NCBI GenBank assembly: GCA_014155875.1
Contig: JACEFZ010014609.1
Coordinates: 124,001 to 188,000, forward strand
Source of the DNA: Cepaea nemoralis
Lineage: Eukaryota; Mollusca; Gastropoda; Stylommatophora; Helicidae
Reading direction: 5' to 3'
Length of the DNA: 64,000 bases
The notes under the pieces are model-generated. The model was given only the letters and a program-made list of their open reading frames with translations. It searched no databases and had not been told where the DNA came from. Position numbers and translations under genes: made by a program. This document shows, one piece after another, positions 12,393-21,569 of the stretch. Position 1 is the stretch's first letter, and each line of letters starts with the position of its first letter.

Positions 12393-13188
12393 TGTCACAA
12401 AGTTCTTTATCATAACTGAGTGAGATGGTCGTTGTCTAGGTTTCAATGTTCCTTGTATGTCACTATGGAGTGTAAGTAGAGCTAACCACCTGTCTTACAA
12501 TGCAACTCACCCCAGTAGTACACATCCATCAGTCAGTGAACAAGATTGATTTGGCGCACATAATCCTTTAAAACGGAAAGAACACGGACAGACGGAACAT
12601 AATTCTATATTCAGAAACCAATATAATCCACAGAATATATATATTCTTCCTCACGACTTAACACGCACACATCACTGCCTTCTCAAGGCCTGCTTAATTT
12701 CAAATTCACGGGACAGTTATCCAGCTCCTATCCACGGCTGGACCTCACACAATACAACCCACACACGAGGTCTAGCCTTCACTACTATCCAACCCACTTT
12801 GGGTTCAGGCCTCCATTAACTATACAACCCACTTTGGGTTCAGGCCTCCATTAACTATACAACCCCCACTGGGTTTTAGGCCTGCATTCAAAACTCGGAG
12901 AACAACACAGGACGGAGATCTCTATCTAACTCCGCTCCTCTCCTTAGACTCCTGCCCCGCTCGGAGTCTAAACATCAACTGTCCAAAACACACGAACCGA
13001 CCCTCTGTCGGTCTCAGCCGCAACTGACCTTTCAGTCTCCTGACTTCACACAAAACTCAACTGTCTCTCACCCCATCCACCCTGGGGGTCTCCATCTACC
13101 CTCACCATTATTTCTCAGGGCTGGTTGTTTTTCTCATAGCCCCGCTACTGGTCACTCACCTCAATGTCAATGACCCAGGCATATGTCA
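12393..13188 (-). repeat. 5' LTR of the gypsy element
   Basis: 796 bp, direct repeat of 6542-7333 with scattered substitutions and small indels, including differences around 12990-13020. The LTR divergence would date the insertion. Confidence 0.92.
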
Positions 13189-13215
13189 ACGTGCTTTGTG
13201 CTTGATACCGTTGAC

Positions 13216-13780
13216 AACATGTGGAAGCTTTGGTGATGAAGGCTGGTAGGGGACTTAATGCATTGAGGGCTATGGCAGAAACCGGGGTAAATCATAGGAT
13301 GCTGTACAGCCTCTTTCAGCAGTTAATAATTTATGTCATTGAGTATGGTTTGGGGCTGCTGACAGTATCAAAGAGCCAGCTTGAAAGGTTGGAGCGCATG
13401 CGGGTAATCCTGGGGTGCACAAAGGACACACCAATTATATGCATGAGGCATATCCTGGCCCTACCAACAATGACGCATAGGCATAGGGTCCTTCAGGCCA
13501 AATGGTACCTGAAGGTATCTATGTAGATAGGGATCACCCGCTGCAAACAGCCATGGATATAGTCAAGGGTCATAGACTAAAACGAGACAGGTCCTGGATG
13601 GCACAGGCAGAACTTTCTATACGTCAGGTGTGTGATCTAGAGACCATCAATCGTGAAAAAGAGTGGGTTGAAGTTCCGGAAGACATGACCGACTGGCACA
13701 ATGTAATAATAACACTGGGTCGTGAGTGCAGCGGGCCGCACTGAGTTTGAAGTGCAACAGCTGATCCAGAGTTACACACA
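13216..13780 (+). pseudogene. Non-LTR retrotransposon, right part: RT thumb and connection
   Basis: Continuation of the RT at 4180-4939 after the second 14-bp duplicate (13216-13229). HVEALVMKAGRGLNALRAM, YVIEYGLGLL and ILGCTKDTP match the thumb region of this RT family. A frameshift near 13510-13525 moves the frame; the rest (SWMAQAELSI) leads into the RNase H. Confidence 0.85.
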
Positions 13781-14440
13781 TCAAGGTGACATAGTCGTCT
13801 ACACCGATGGGTCAGTGGTGAGAAACAGACGTAGTGGTTGACGTTTTATTGCAAAGGCTAATGGAAGAGTCTTGAAAAAGCAGAGTCTGGCATATGAGAC
13901 TACGACCTCCAGCATGAGAATGGAGGTGGAGGCAGTAACAGCGGCATTCCGTTGGCTGAAAGAGACTACTGCAACACACATTGTATTCATTACGGATTCA
14001 AATAGTATGCTTAGTAAGGTGGAGAAAGGAATGTTTCGTGTGGAATGGCTCTTGTCGCATCAGAGTTCACAGATTGTGAGAATTGTATGGATATTTTGCC
14101 CTGGCCATGCGGGGGTGCGGGGGAATGAACCTCTTGGTGGTAGATTGCCTATGGACAAGGGAGAGGTGGTCGCGCGCTTGTGGGACCATGTGGAGAAGGT
14201 GGAGGAACATAATGAGAACCCGTATGTGGAAATAATGATATTGCGGGTGATCGGCAAGGGTTCTGGAAGAATCTCAAAACTGAGAGCGAATACCAGAAGG
14301 ACTTTTAATCCGATAGCGGTGGGAACGATTACTAGTATGACTCTTCGCTGGCTGTTTAAAGAGGGGACGGAGCACGTATGGGAATGTCCTGAGTGCATTG
14401 ATGTCGGTTCTTAACTCAACTTATATGTGTGTACCTGCCA
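13781..14440 (+). pseudogene. RNase H domain and 3' end of the split non-LTR retrotransposon
   Basis: VVYTDGSV at 13793-13816 carries the first catalytic Asp of RNase H. A stop interrupts the frame near 13838, then MRMEVEAVTAAFRWL and FITDS supply the other acidic residues, and FCPGHAGVRGNE lies near 14095-14130. The residues QADRLAG found in the sister copy at 5270-5300 are deleted here (NE joins PLGG). The terminal ECPECIDVGS and a CTCAA-like tail (14413-14425) match the other copies' 3' ends. Confidence 0.88.
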
Positions 14441-14446
14441 TTGCTG

Positions 14447-15215
14447 TATCATTATGTGCCATGCCGATAAGCGTGGGCGGTCACGTTTCGCCATCTCACT
14501 CGATCACCAGAGTCGTGGATCAGAATTGTGTTCTTGTCTCGACCATACCACGTGACCAAGCCATCCATATATATACTTCTCTGCCTTCCCCTTGTTCTCT
14601 TCCCCTCGATCTTGCCAGTTGTCACCATTTTATTTCTATCATAACGTGACCACAAAATTATGACTATGTCTAATTTCCCTAATCAGTTTACTATTTTCAT
14701 TTGTTTCTTGTAGGACTTGGTCATTTGTTTTTTCTGTCTGTCCATGGTATTCTTTGGTATTTTCTTCAGAAACAACATTTCTACAGCCTTCAGATGTTTT
14801 TCAGCCTGTCTGCTCATTGTCCACGCTGCAAATCCATACACAAGCACAGGTTCTTTTTAGCACCTCTTTTTCTCGTTGCAAATTGCATCTTTTTATTCGC
14901 CAGCATGTTTTTCATCTTGCTATCTTCGCCATAGTGATTCTTGTTCTAATCTCTTTAAGGCATCTTCGATCAGATCTTATGAGTGTTCCGAGATAATTGT
15001 ACCGATTCACTTGTTTAAGAATATTCCCATTTATTTATACATTACATTATGATATTTCCTTCTTCCCAGTGACGAATATAATCTGTGTCTTCTTACAATT
15101 TAATGCTAACCCTAGTTGTTCACTGTGTGCAACAACCGCATCTACTAAATGTTGCAGATCCTGCTCATTGTATGCAATCAATACTATATCATCCGCATAT
15201 CTATCGTTATTGATG
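14447..15215 (-). pseudogene. RTE-like retrotransposon family A, 3' half
   Basis: Minus-strand copy of the element at 61323-62975. At its upstream end RYADD-like RT motif C is readable (near 15195), followed by the conserved tail (GKIEGK, RGRQRS, HDSGDRVRW) towards the 3' end near 14450. Many frameshifts. It lies in the large intron of the GLIS2-like gene. Confidence 0.8.
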
Positions 15216-15335
15216 TGTTGTTACTATATAAGAGAGATATACATTATAGTAATTATATTTAATTAGTCGGTATGATTCCTGGGTTAACATTTATGATTAA
15301 TTCATTCATGAAGAAAGAAAACAATTTACGTTTAC

Positions 15336-15427
15336 TACAACAACAACAACAACTACTACTACTACTACTGCTGCTGCTCCTGCTGCAGCTGCTACTAATA
15401 CTACTACTGCTACTACTACTACTACTG

Positions 15428-15475
<48 letters not shown>

Positions 15476-15575
15476 CTGCTCCTCCTCCTACTACTACTAC
15501 TATTACTACTACTACTCCTCCTCCTCCTCCTTTCCTACTACTACTACAACTACTGCTACTGCTGCTGCTGCTGCT
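15336..15575. repeat. (TAC)n/(CTG)n trinucleotide tract
   Basis: Mostly TAC with CTG and TCC variants; both strands give long meaningless Leu or Val/Ser frames. Confidence 0.95.
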
Positions 15576-15576
15576 A

Positions 15577-15650
15577 CTCTGGAATCGACCCACAACCTTC
15601 AGAGCCCTAGTCAAACGGCTTGACCATTTCGCCACGAAGACTCCCAACTA
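15577..15650 (-). mobile_element. tRNA-like SINE head embedded in (TAC)n
   Basis: On the minus strand TGGCGAAATGG resembles a pol III A box, and GGGTCGATTCC a B box, 40-50 bp apart as in tRNA-derived SINEs. TAC repeats lie on both sides. Confidence 0.5.
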
Positions 15651-15654
15651 CTAT

Positions 15655-15713
<59 letters not shown>

Positions 15714-15757
15714 TCACCACCACCACCACTACTACCACTACTACTACCACCACCACC

Positions 15758-15790
<33 letters not shown>
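15651..15790. repeat. (TAC)n/(CAC)n tract
   Basis: Continues the trinucleotide tract after the tRNA-like segment. Confidence 0.95.
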
Positions 15791-15954
15791 TAAATTTCCT
15801 CGGATACTCCTGGGTGTCGTCGCTGGAGCTGCGCACTCGTGGCTGAGTCGACCTGGGAGCTCAGGTATATTTTAAAATCCGACCATTTGTGGATTGGAAA
15901 CTTTAACCACTCGACCGACAGGCGAGCGCCCAGCCTCTACACCACAGCAGCGAC

Positions 15955-16044
15955 CACTAAATACGAGTCTACCCCACACAATAAACCACACCGACATACC
16001 ACTAAATACGAGTCTACCCCACACAATAAACGACACCGACATAC
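15955..16044. repeat. 45-bp tandem duplication covering the splice donor of the ZF3 exon
   Basis: 15955-15999 and 16000-16044 differ by one base. The right copy is the first 45 nt of the intron, and the left copy repeats the donor GTATGT 45 nt further downstream (exon end would be 16000). The added 45 nt are open in the exon frame. Confidence 0.9.
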
Positions 16045-16163
16045 CTGTGTGGGATCGAGTGTGGATCTTCAAGTTTTCCAGCCTTGAGAAGCTTTTGTCA
16101 CACACCACACACCTGTGTGGCTTCTCGTTTGTGTGGGTTCTGATGTGAATCAACATTTTATAC
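16045..16163 (-). CDS. GLIS2-like: GLIS2-like transcription factor, internal exon (end of ZF2 and ZF3)
   Basis: A 119-nt exon read on the minus strand between acceptor TTTCAG|GTATAAAATG (first base 16163) and donor CACACAG|GTATGT (last base 16045). It encodes [18 protein letters not shown], the end of ZF2 and the finger linker, then ZF3 with the spacing C-x2-C-x12-H-x3-H ([11 protein letters not shown]) and HTG. The two-residue cysteine spacing in ZF3 is characteristic of GLIS2; GLIS1 and GLIS3 have four. The first base completes an Arg codon begun in the upstream exon, and the last base begins the Gly codon completed at 3683. Tandem repeats duplicate sequence across both edges (93-bp units on the acceptor side, a 45-bp duplication on the donor side), so alternative splice sites exist. 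Confidence 0.93.
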
Positions 16164-16516
16164 CTGAAACGACAAGCGATTCACATGTTATTACAATGTT
16201 GATACCTTGATCTCTCGTTACAACAACTTAATTATTTGTGAATCAACATTTTATACCTGAAACGACAATCAATTCACATGTTACTAGAATTTCGATACTT
16301 TGATCTTCCGTTAAAACAACTCAATTATTTGTGAATCAATATTTTATACCTGAAACGACAATCAATTAAAATATTATTAGAATTGTGATATTTAGATCTC
16401 CCTGTAAAACAACTCAATTATTTGTAAATTAATATTTTGTGCCTGAAACGACAAACAATATATGTGTCCACAGAATCTTGATACGTTGATCTTACGTTAG
16501 AACAACTGAAATAATT
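16145..16516. repeat. 93-bp tandem repeat, four copies, copying the splice acceptor of the ZF3 exon
   Basis: Units start at 16145, 16238, 16331 and 16424, an exact 93-bp period. The first unit includes the first 19 nt of the exon and its acceptor; units two and three repeat TTTCAG|GTATAAAATATT-type sequence, and unit four is more diverged. The extra acceptors lead to an in-frame TAA. Confidence 0.9.
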
Positions 16517-16599
16517 GCTTCTTTCGAAAATAGTTTATTTCTTGGTCTTACCTCGAGTATGCACTGTACGTCTCTATTATCAATGCATACCGTGTAACA

Positions 16600-16852
16600 G
16601 CCGTCTCCGTTGCGAAGGTTTTACGGACGCGGTTCGTGATCCGCATACCCGCGTTCGAAACAAATCTGCGCACGATTTGGCAGCAGACCGCGTTACGCTG
16701 TTTTTTTTTTTTTACGAAATGGTATGGGTGCCTGTCGTTCAGAAAACAATGGCAAAAAACTACTGAACGTAAACTTGCCAAGACATCAACAACAGCAACA
16801 AATGCAGGTGTTGACTGCAAACGTCCTGTAAAGGAGATGCACCTAACTTAAC
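16600..16852 (+). mobile_element. SINE family A (tRNA-derived)
   Basis: The head carries GCGTTCGAAAC (B box). The conserved body reads GGTGCCTGTCGTTCAGAAA, then CTACTGAACGTAAACTTGCC, and the 3' part GTTGACTGCAAACGTCCTG. At least nine other copies in both orientations lie in this window, which establishes the family. Confidence 0.85.
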
Positions 16853-17415
16853 CGTGTAACAGACAGTGGATGCAATGTTACAAGACTGGTTCTTCTTTCG
16901 CCCCTTTTACCTGCACTTTGGGGTATAAGCCTTCGGCCAATTCACACTCTTATGCTATCCCATCTCCTCCCTATATTATAGAGTTCTTTCTCTAATTCTC
17001 TTCTCCGTGTGGTTTTAGGTCTTCATCTATTTCGTTTGCCTTGTGGGTTCCAGGAAAAGGACATGATTGTTATACTATTCTCAGGTTTCCTCAGTGTGTG
17101 TTCTATTCAGTGACCGCGTCTTTTCCTGGTCTCTTGATTTGTTTCACTGATATTTGGTTATTTCTCTTCATGAGCGATGTATGGAAGACCGGCACTGGAC
17201 CCTCATATAATTGGAGAAGACATTGAATGAAACACCCAAAATAAAAATAAAATAAATAAATAGATAAATAAGCGAGAAGTACACGGTAAACTTTACCGAA
17301 CTCTATCATAAGTAAGCAAATGGACGTTGTGGCCAAAGCACAGTGGTCAGCACAGAAGTAATAAACACACACCGGTACAACTAGATGAAAACAAATACAC
17401 ACATGCATGGAAACA

Positions 17416-17418
<3 letters not shown>

Positions 17419-17495
<77 letters not shown>
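17419..17495. repeat. (TA)n tract, 5' neighbour of the Helitron-like element
   Basis: About 38 TA units. The matching (TA)n on the other side starts at 20236, suggesting one tract was split. Confidence 0.95.
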
Positions 17496-17499
<4 letters not shown>

Positions 17500-19842
17500 A
17501 AAACAGAGTGTATGTGACTTTGTTTGTTTGTTTGTATTGGATGGGTTCGATAACGGTACATCCGATTGAGATGAAATTTTCTACACGTCTTCCTTTCATT
17601 CCTGTGCAACCGACTATAATAGTTTCATAGTGTAAAATCTTCTACTTATTTAATAACATTTACTTTTTCATTTTTCATTATATAAGTTCTATATAGCAGG
17701 GGGACTTCACTCTAGAAAAGTTATTTCAAGGGGCATAACTTTTAATAACATTTCTATATACTTTATAGTCATATTGTTGGACTTACTTGCACTATTGTTA
17801 AACTCTTTGTCTATAGTAATTTTCAGGCATATGAGTTATAATAAATAATGATATAATCTTTAAGGCATTTTCAAAGTTTGCATAAAAATAATGCATAATG
17901 CATAACATTGTAACCCATCTTTTTCTGCTTAAAGAACTTATCAACTGTCATGTCGGTGATTAAAAACAGTTTTCATTAAAAATAATGAATGGTGTGTGGA
18001 AGGACATTCTTTTAAGTTACTGTGCGCCAGGAGCTGGGCGAAACCACGCCGGGTCAGACAGACAGATAGACAGACAGTCGGGAACGGGAGAGCTTATATG
18101 ACTACGTATATGAATTAAATGAGATGCTCCCCACCAGGGACTGTGTGAAGCCGGGCCGGGACAGACAGACAGATAGACAGACAAACAGATAGTCGGGAAC
18201 GGGAGAGGTTATATGACTACGTATATGAATTAAATGAGATGCTCCCCACCAGGGACTGGGTGAAGCCGGGCCGGGTCAGACAGACAGACAGACAGACAGA
18301 TAGTCGGGAACGGGAGAGTGTCACGGAAAATACTGCAGTTTAATGATTCCTTGATAACTTACATATTAAAATACAAGGAAGGAGAAGGGTTAACAATCGT
18401 GTACTTCATTCTGAGAGGAGGACGAATAAAAGATCATTGACCGACACAGATATGAAAATAGGATACAGGTGTTCGTAAAGTTCATTTCTTGACGATCTGA
18501 CGGACACGGAGAAACGGGACGATCGCGCTGGGGACACACGACCGGAGAAAACGATCAGCGAGTGAAGTTGCTTTGAAGTATTCGCGTACGGGGAAACTCA
18601 GGGAACAGCGTAACAACGGAGGACACGAACAACTAACCACTACGGGATTTCGCCGCTGTTTGACGGGCAGGATACGGCAAATTTGATTGTAGATCAAACA
18701 ATCACCGGAGGATCGGACACTTGTTGTAAATAAGTAGCAACTGGGATTGCTAGTTAGTGTGTGTTCCAAACTGGGCTGAATGAGATATGCTCTTGAGGGG
18801 GGAAAGAAAGACACGTCCCTAATGGTTTAAAGAAGAGGGGATATTAGTGTGTTATTCGCTAGTGTATTTCGATTCCAGGAACATAAGTGCATATATATAT
18901 ATATATAAGGTAATACTAATATTAGAGTAATATTAGCATAGGGAAATATGTGGTTGTGAGTAGGGTTTACTATTGCTTTCTATTTAGTGAATAGTTTATA
19001 CTTTAGTGAATTCTGCTGTTTATGTCAGAGTATTCTTTCGGAGGCTGTTTCATTACGGCTGGAGAAAGACAATCACATAGACAGGGATATGAGGCAGACT
19101 TAAATCACCAGATTTAATGTTTATTACCCAGGTTCTACTACACAGCCTGACCTATCAAAGAAGATAAACCAGTACATCTCTTGTACAGAGAAAGCAGTGT
19201 TGATAATACAGGAAAGACCTTTTAAATTAATCAGGCACTTCACAGGTGCAGTGAAAGTATGTCACTATAGCAAATGCAAAGTGGGTGACTTAACGAATGT
19301 CAAAAAACAGGTTTTGGTGAACCTTAGAGAAGGAACTTTATTAAAGCATAGAAAATAGGATAAAACATTGTCATTGAGTACTCACCTAAACGAAACAGGG
19401 AAGAACCCTAGACCAGTGTACCTATATTCAGAAAACGGTTAAATAACTGTGGACAGGTGTGAGGTGTTTTCACTGATGGATTATAACAACATAAAACGGA
19501 AAACTCTGTCTACGGAAAGGACTTACCGTGATCACATTACTGTACGGTGTTACTGTGGTGAACAATTGTTAGTTATTTCAAGAATTGGATTAAGTCAAGA
19601 CTCAAGCTGAACGGATCATACCGGGTGAGAACGTTCTAATTCTGTGTTTGATGTCTGATGTTTTGGCCTTTTGAATATGCCGGAGAAGATTACGAAGACT
19701 AACAATCTAAAAGTCCTATCTTGCAGTCACCTTAGCAGACACTACCAACTACAGATACACATTCAATACATACACCAGACATAGTTTTTATTAATAACTC
19801 TTTTATTTATCGTTGAAAGGAACTGTTGTCAGGGTATGTTAT

Positions 19843-19931
<89 letters not shown>

Positions 19932-20234
19932 AGAAATAGATATATGGAAGGGAAGACAGAAGGGAGGAGTGTAGACAGAAGTCAGTCAATAATCCCAACG
20001 GAGAATAAAGTTGAAGATGTGCTTGTTGATTCCACATTCCTCCCGGGTAAACAAGTGACAGAGAGCTTATATGACTACTTATATGAATTAAATGAGATGC
20101 TCCCCACCAGGGACTGGGTGAAGCCGAGCCGGGTCAGCCAGACAGACAGACAGACAGACAAACAAGCAGACAGACAGACTGATAGATAGATAGATCCCCT
20201 CCAGGGCCTGGGCGAAGCCGGGCCGGGTCAGCTA

Positions 20235-20235
<1 letters not shown>
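17496..20235 (+). mobile_element. Helitron-like non-autonomous element, copy 1 (interrupted)
   Basis: The 5' region (17510-18040) is homologous to 31075-31590, with ATCCGATTGAGATGAAATTT and ATTTTCTACACGTCTTCC. The 3' end is a GC-rich hairpin ending GGCCGGGTCAGCTAG followed by T, the CTAG-T ending of Helitrons. There are no terminal inverted repeats and no target duplication. The 3' part has a tandem unit of roughly 110-125 bp, each ending in another copy of the hairpin. It codes for no protein. It lies in the intron between the ZF1 and ZF3 exons and is interrupted by a solo LTR. Confidence 0.75.
18319..20060. mobile_element. Solo LTR, 1742 bp, inserted in Helitron-like copy 1
   Basis: Starts TGTCACGG and ends AAGTGACA, so it has TG...CA ends and a short TGTCAC/GTGACA inverted terminus. 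GAGAG stands directly on both sides (18314-18318 and 20061-20065), a 5-bp target duplication. Removing the insert rejoins the repeat unit GGGAGAG|CTTATATGAC seen intact at 18095-18110. There are no gag or pol motifs, so a solo LTR is the best reading. It contains (GA)n at 19850-19927. Confidence 0.78.

Positions 20236-20308
<73 letters not shown>
20236..20308. repeat. (TA)n tract, 3' neighbour of the Helitron-like element
   Basis: About 36 TA units directly after CTAG-T. Confidence 0.95.
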
Positions 20309-20311
<3 letters not shown>

Positions 20312-20489
20312 TACAACAAAGTGGCCTGAACCTGAAATACGGGAAAGCGCGGGTCAAGGGCCAACATAATTAGAGAAGCAATCAGGTCGTGACTCATCAC
20401 AGCACGCACAGGCGGTTCTATGGTAGCAAAGTCCCTTCCACGGGCCACATGGAAATGTGACGGTACACAAACAAATGTTGGCAGTTTAC
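20309..20489. other. Intron sequence next to the ZF1/ZF2 exon
   Basis: No repeat or coding feature recognised; it ends at the splice donor of the exon. Confidence 0.5.
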
Positions 20490-20662
20490 CTGGCGTTAAA
20501 TCCCCGCCCTTGTCTTGGACATCTCTCCCAGTGGCACTGGAAGTCTACATCGGGACATTCAAACCGAACATGGTCCTCGTTGACGTGGCCTGACAGGTCC
20601 TTCTGGCTGGCGAACTTCTTGCCACAAGATTTCCAGCAACACACCTGGCGCCTGCTTTTTGC
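20490..20662 (-). CDS. GLIS2-like: GLIS2-like transcription factor, exon with ZF1 and most of ZF2
   Basis: A 173-nt exon found by reading the minus strand; no long open frame marks it. Acceptor ATCTGCAG|GCAAAAAGC puts the first base at 20662 in phase 0, and donor GCCAG|GTAAAC puts the last base at 20490. The translation has ZF1 as C-x4-C-x12-H-x4-H (CCWKSCGKKF, KDLSGHVNEDH), then CHWERC and GRGFNA, the start of ZF2. Family GLIS proteins read HVND near here and end this segment in GFNAR followed by YK(M/L)LIH, which is exactly what results when AG at this donor joins G at 16163. With the two downstream exons all five fingers are present. The exon upstream should end in phase 0; none was recognised in the window, so the N-terminus and promoter are missing. 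Confidence 0.92.
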
Positions 20663-20699
20663 CTGCAGATTTCAGATTACAAACATGTAAATTATGCCG

Positions 20700-21110
20700 T
20701 GTAAGTAACGGAATTAGGGTTATAATTAAGTTGTAAGAAGACACAGATTATAGTCGTCTGGAGGAAGAAAGAAATACCACAATGTAATATACAGGTAAAT
20801 AGGAATATTCTTAAACAAGTGAGTCGGTACAACTATCTCGGAACAGTCATAACATCTGATGGGAGGTGCCTTGGCGAGGTTAAAACAAGAATCACCATGG
20901 CGAAGGTAGCCTTTTGCAAGATGGAAAACATACTGACCAATAAAAAAAAATGTCACTTACACGAGAAAAAGAATGTTGAAGTGCTACATAGAACCTGCAC
21001 TTGTGTATGGATGTGAAGCGTGGACATCGAGCAGACAAACTGAAAAACACCTAAATGTAGTTTCTGAGGAGAATGCAAAGAATACCATTTACATTTAGAA
21101 AAATAGTATA
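20700..21110 (+). pseudogene. RTE-like family A fragment (RT C-terminal part)
   Basis: Homologous to 62330-62680: YNYLGTVITSDGRCL and EVKTRITMAKVAF are readable, then a frameshift near 20945 in an A-run and VYGCEAW. It begins only about 40 bp upstream of the ZF1 exon on the other strand. Confidence 0.85.
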
Positions 21111-21139
21111 AGAAAGCTTTTGATAGAGTACAGTATTAA

Positions 21140-21412
21140 CGATTAATTACATGCCTTCAAGATATGGGAGTAGACGGAAATGACATCAGACTTATTAGTA
21201 ACTTGTACTAATAATACTGATTTCATGCCCTTGAAAGCATTTTTGGCCATTCCTATTCTCTTTTTGATTTCTATTTCACTTCTGCCATCATTTGTTATTA
21301 TATGTCCAAGATAGGAGAAGCTCGATACTTGTTCTAATATCTGCCCCTTTACTGTTATGTTCATTGGTGACCTTTCCTTTTCACTGCTAATTATCATAGT
21401 TTTTGTTTTTTG
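21140..21412 (-). pseudogene. RTE-like family C RT fragment, downstream part
   Basis: Minus strand KTMIISSEKE, FSYLGHIITNDGRSEIEIKKRIGMAKNAF matches the region after the YADD motif in RTE-type RTs. The upstream part with YADDTVLLA lies at 23090-22970; mariner and other repeats separate the two. Confidence 0.8.
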
Positions 21413-21569
21413 GATGTTATAAGGGTCGTTCCAATGGAACCCGTTCCAATGGCTTTATTACAAAAGCATGAAAGAAACATTACCAGGTGTGGTAGAATTA
21501 AACAAAGCATTCATTTTGAATGAATTATGCACCCTGGGTTGGTCAGAAGAAGTCACCGTAGGCATTCAG

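Larger units (their letters stand above)
6542..13188 (-). mobile_element. Ty3/gypsy LTR retrotransposon (Gmr1-like), defective
   Basis: A 6647-bp element with direct repeats 6542-7333 and 12393-13188 that begin TG and end CA. A polypurine tract adjoins the 3' LTR, and gag, protease and an integrase zinc-finger region lie between on the minus strand. The flanking 5-mers AAGTG (6537-6541) and ACGTG (13189-13193) are a possible 5-bp target duplication with one mismatch. RT, RNase H and the integrase core are absent. It sits near the 5' end of the reverse-inserted non-LTR copy, leaving 27 bp (13189-13215) of that element on the far side. Confidence 0.88.

Noticed and set aside
15272..15647. Poly-Leu and poly-Ser/Val frames
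   Set aside because: Translation of (TAC)n/(CTG)n; no coding support. The same applies to frames at 51076-51803, 56499-57463, 58761-59094, 31567-32496 and 25608-26026.
15872..16044. Continuation of the ZF3 open frame past the donor as coding sequence
   Set aside because: The part beyond 16045 is intron by the GTATGT donor and by homology; only the 45-nt extension to 16000 is plausible as alternative splicing.
20559..20744. 61-codon minus-strand frame over the ZF1 exon
   Set aside because: It is a shadow in the wrong frame of the true exon at 20662-20490.
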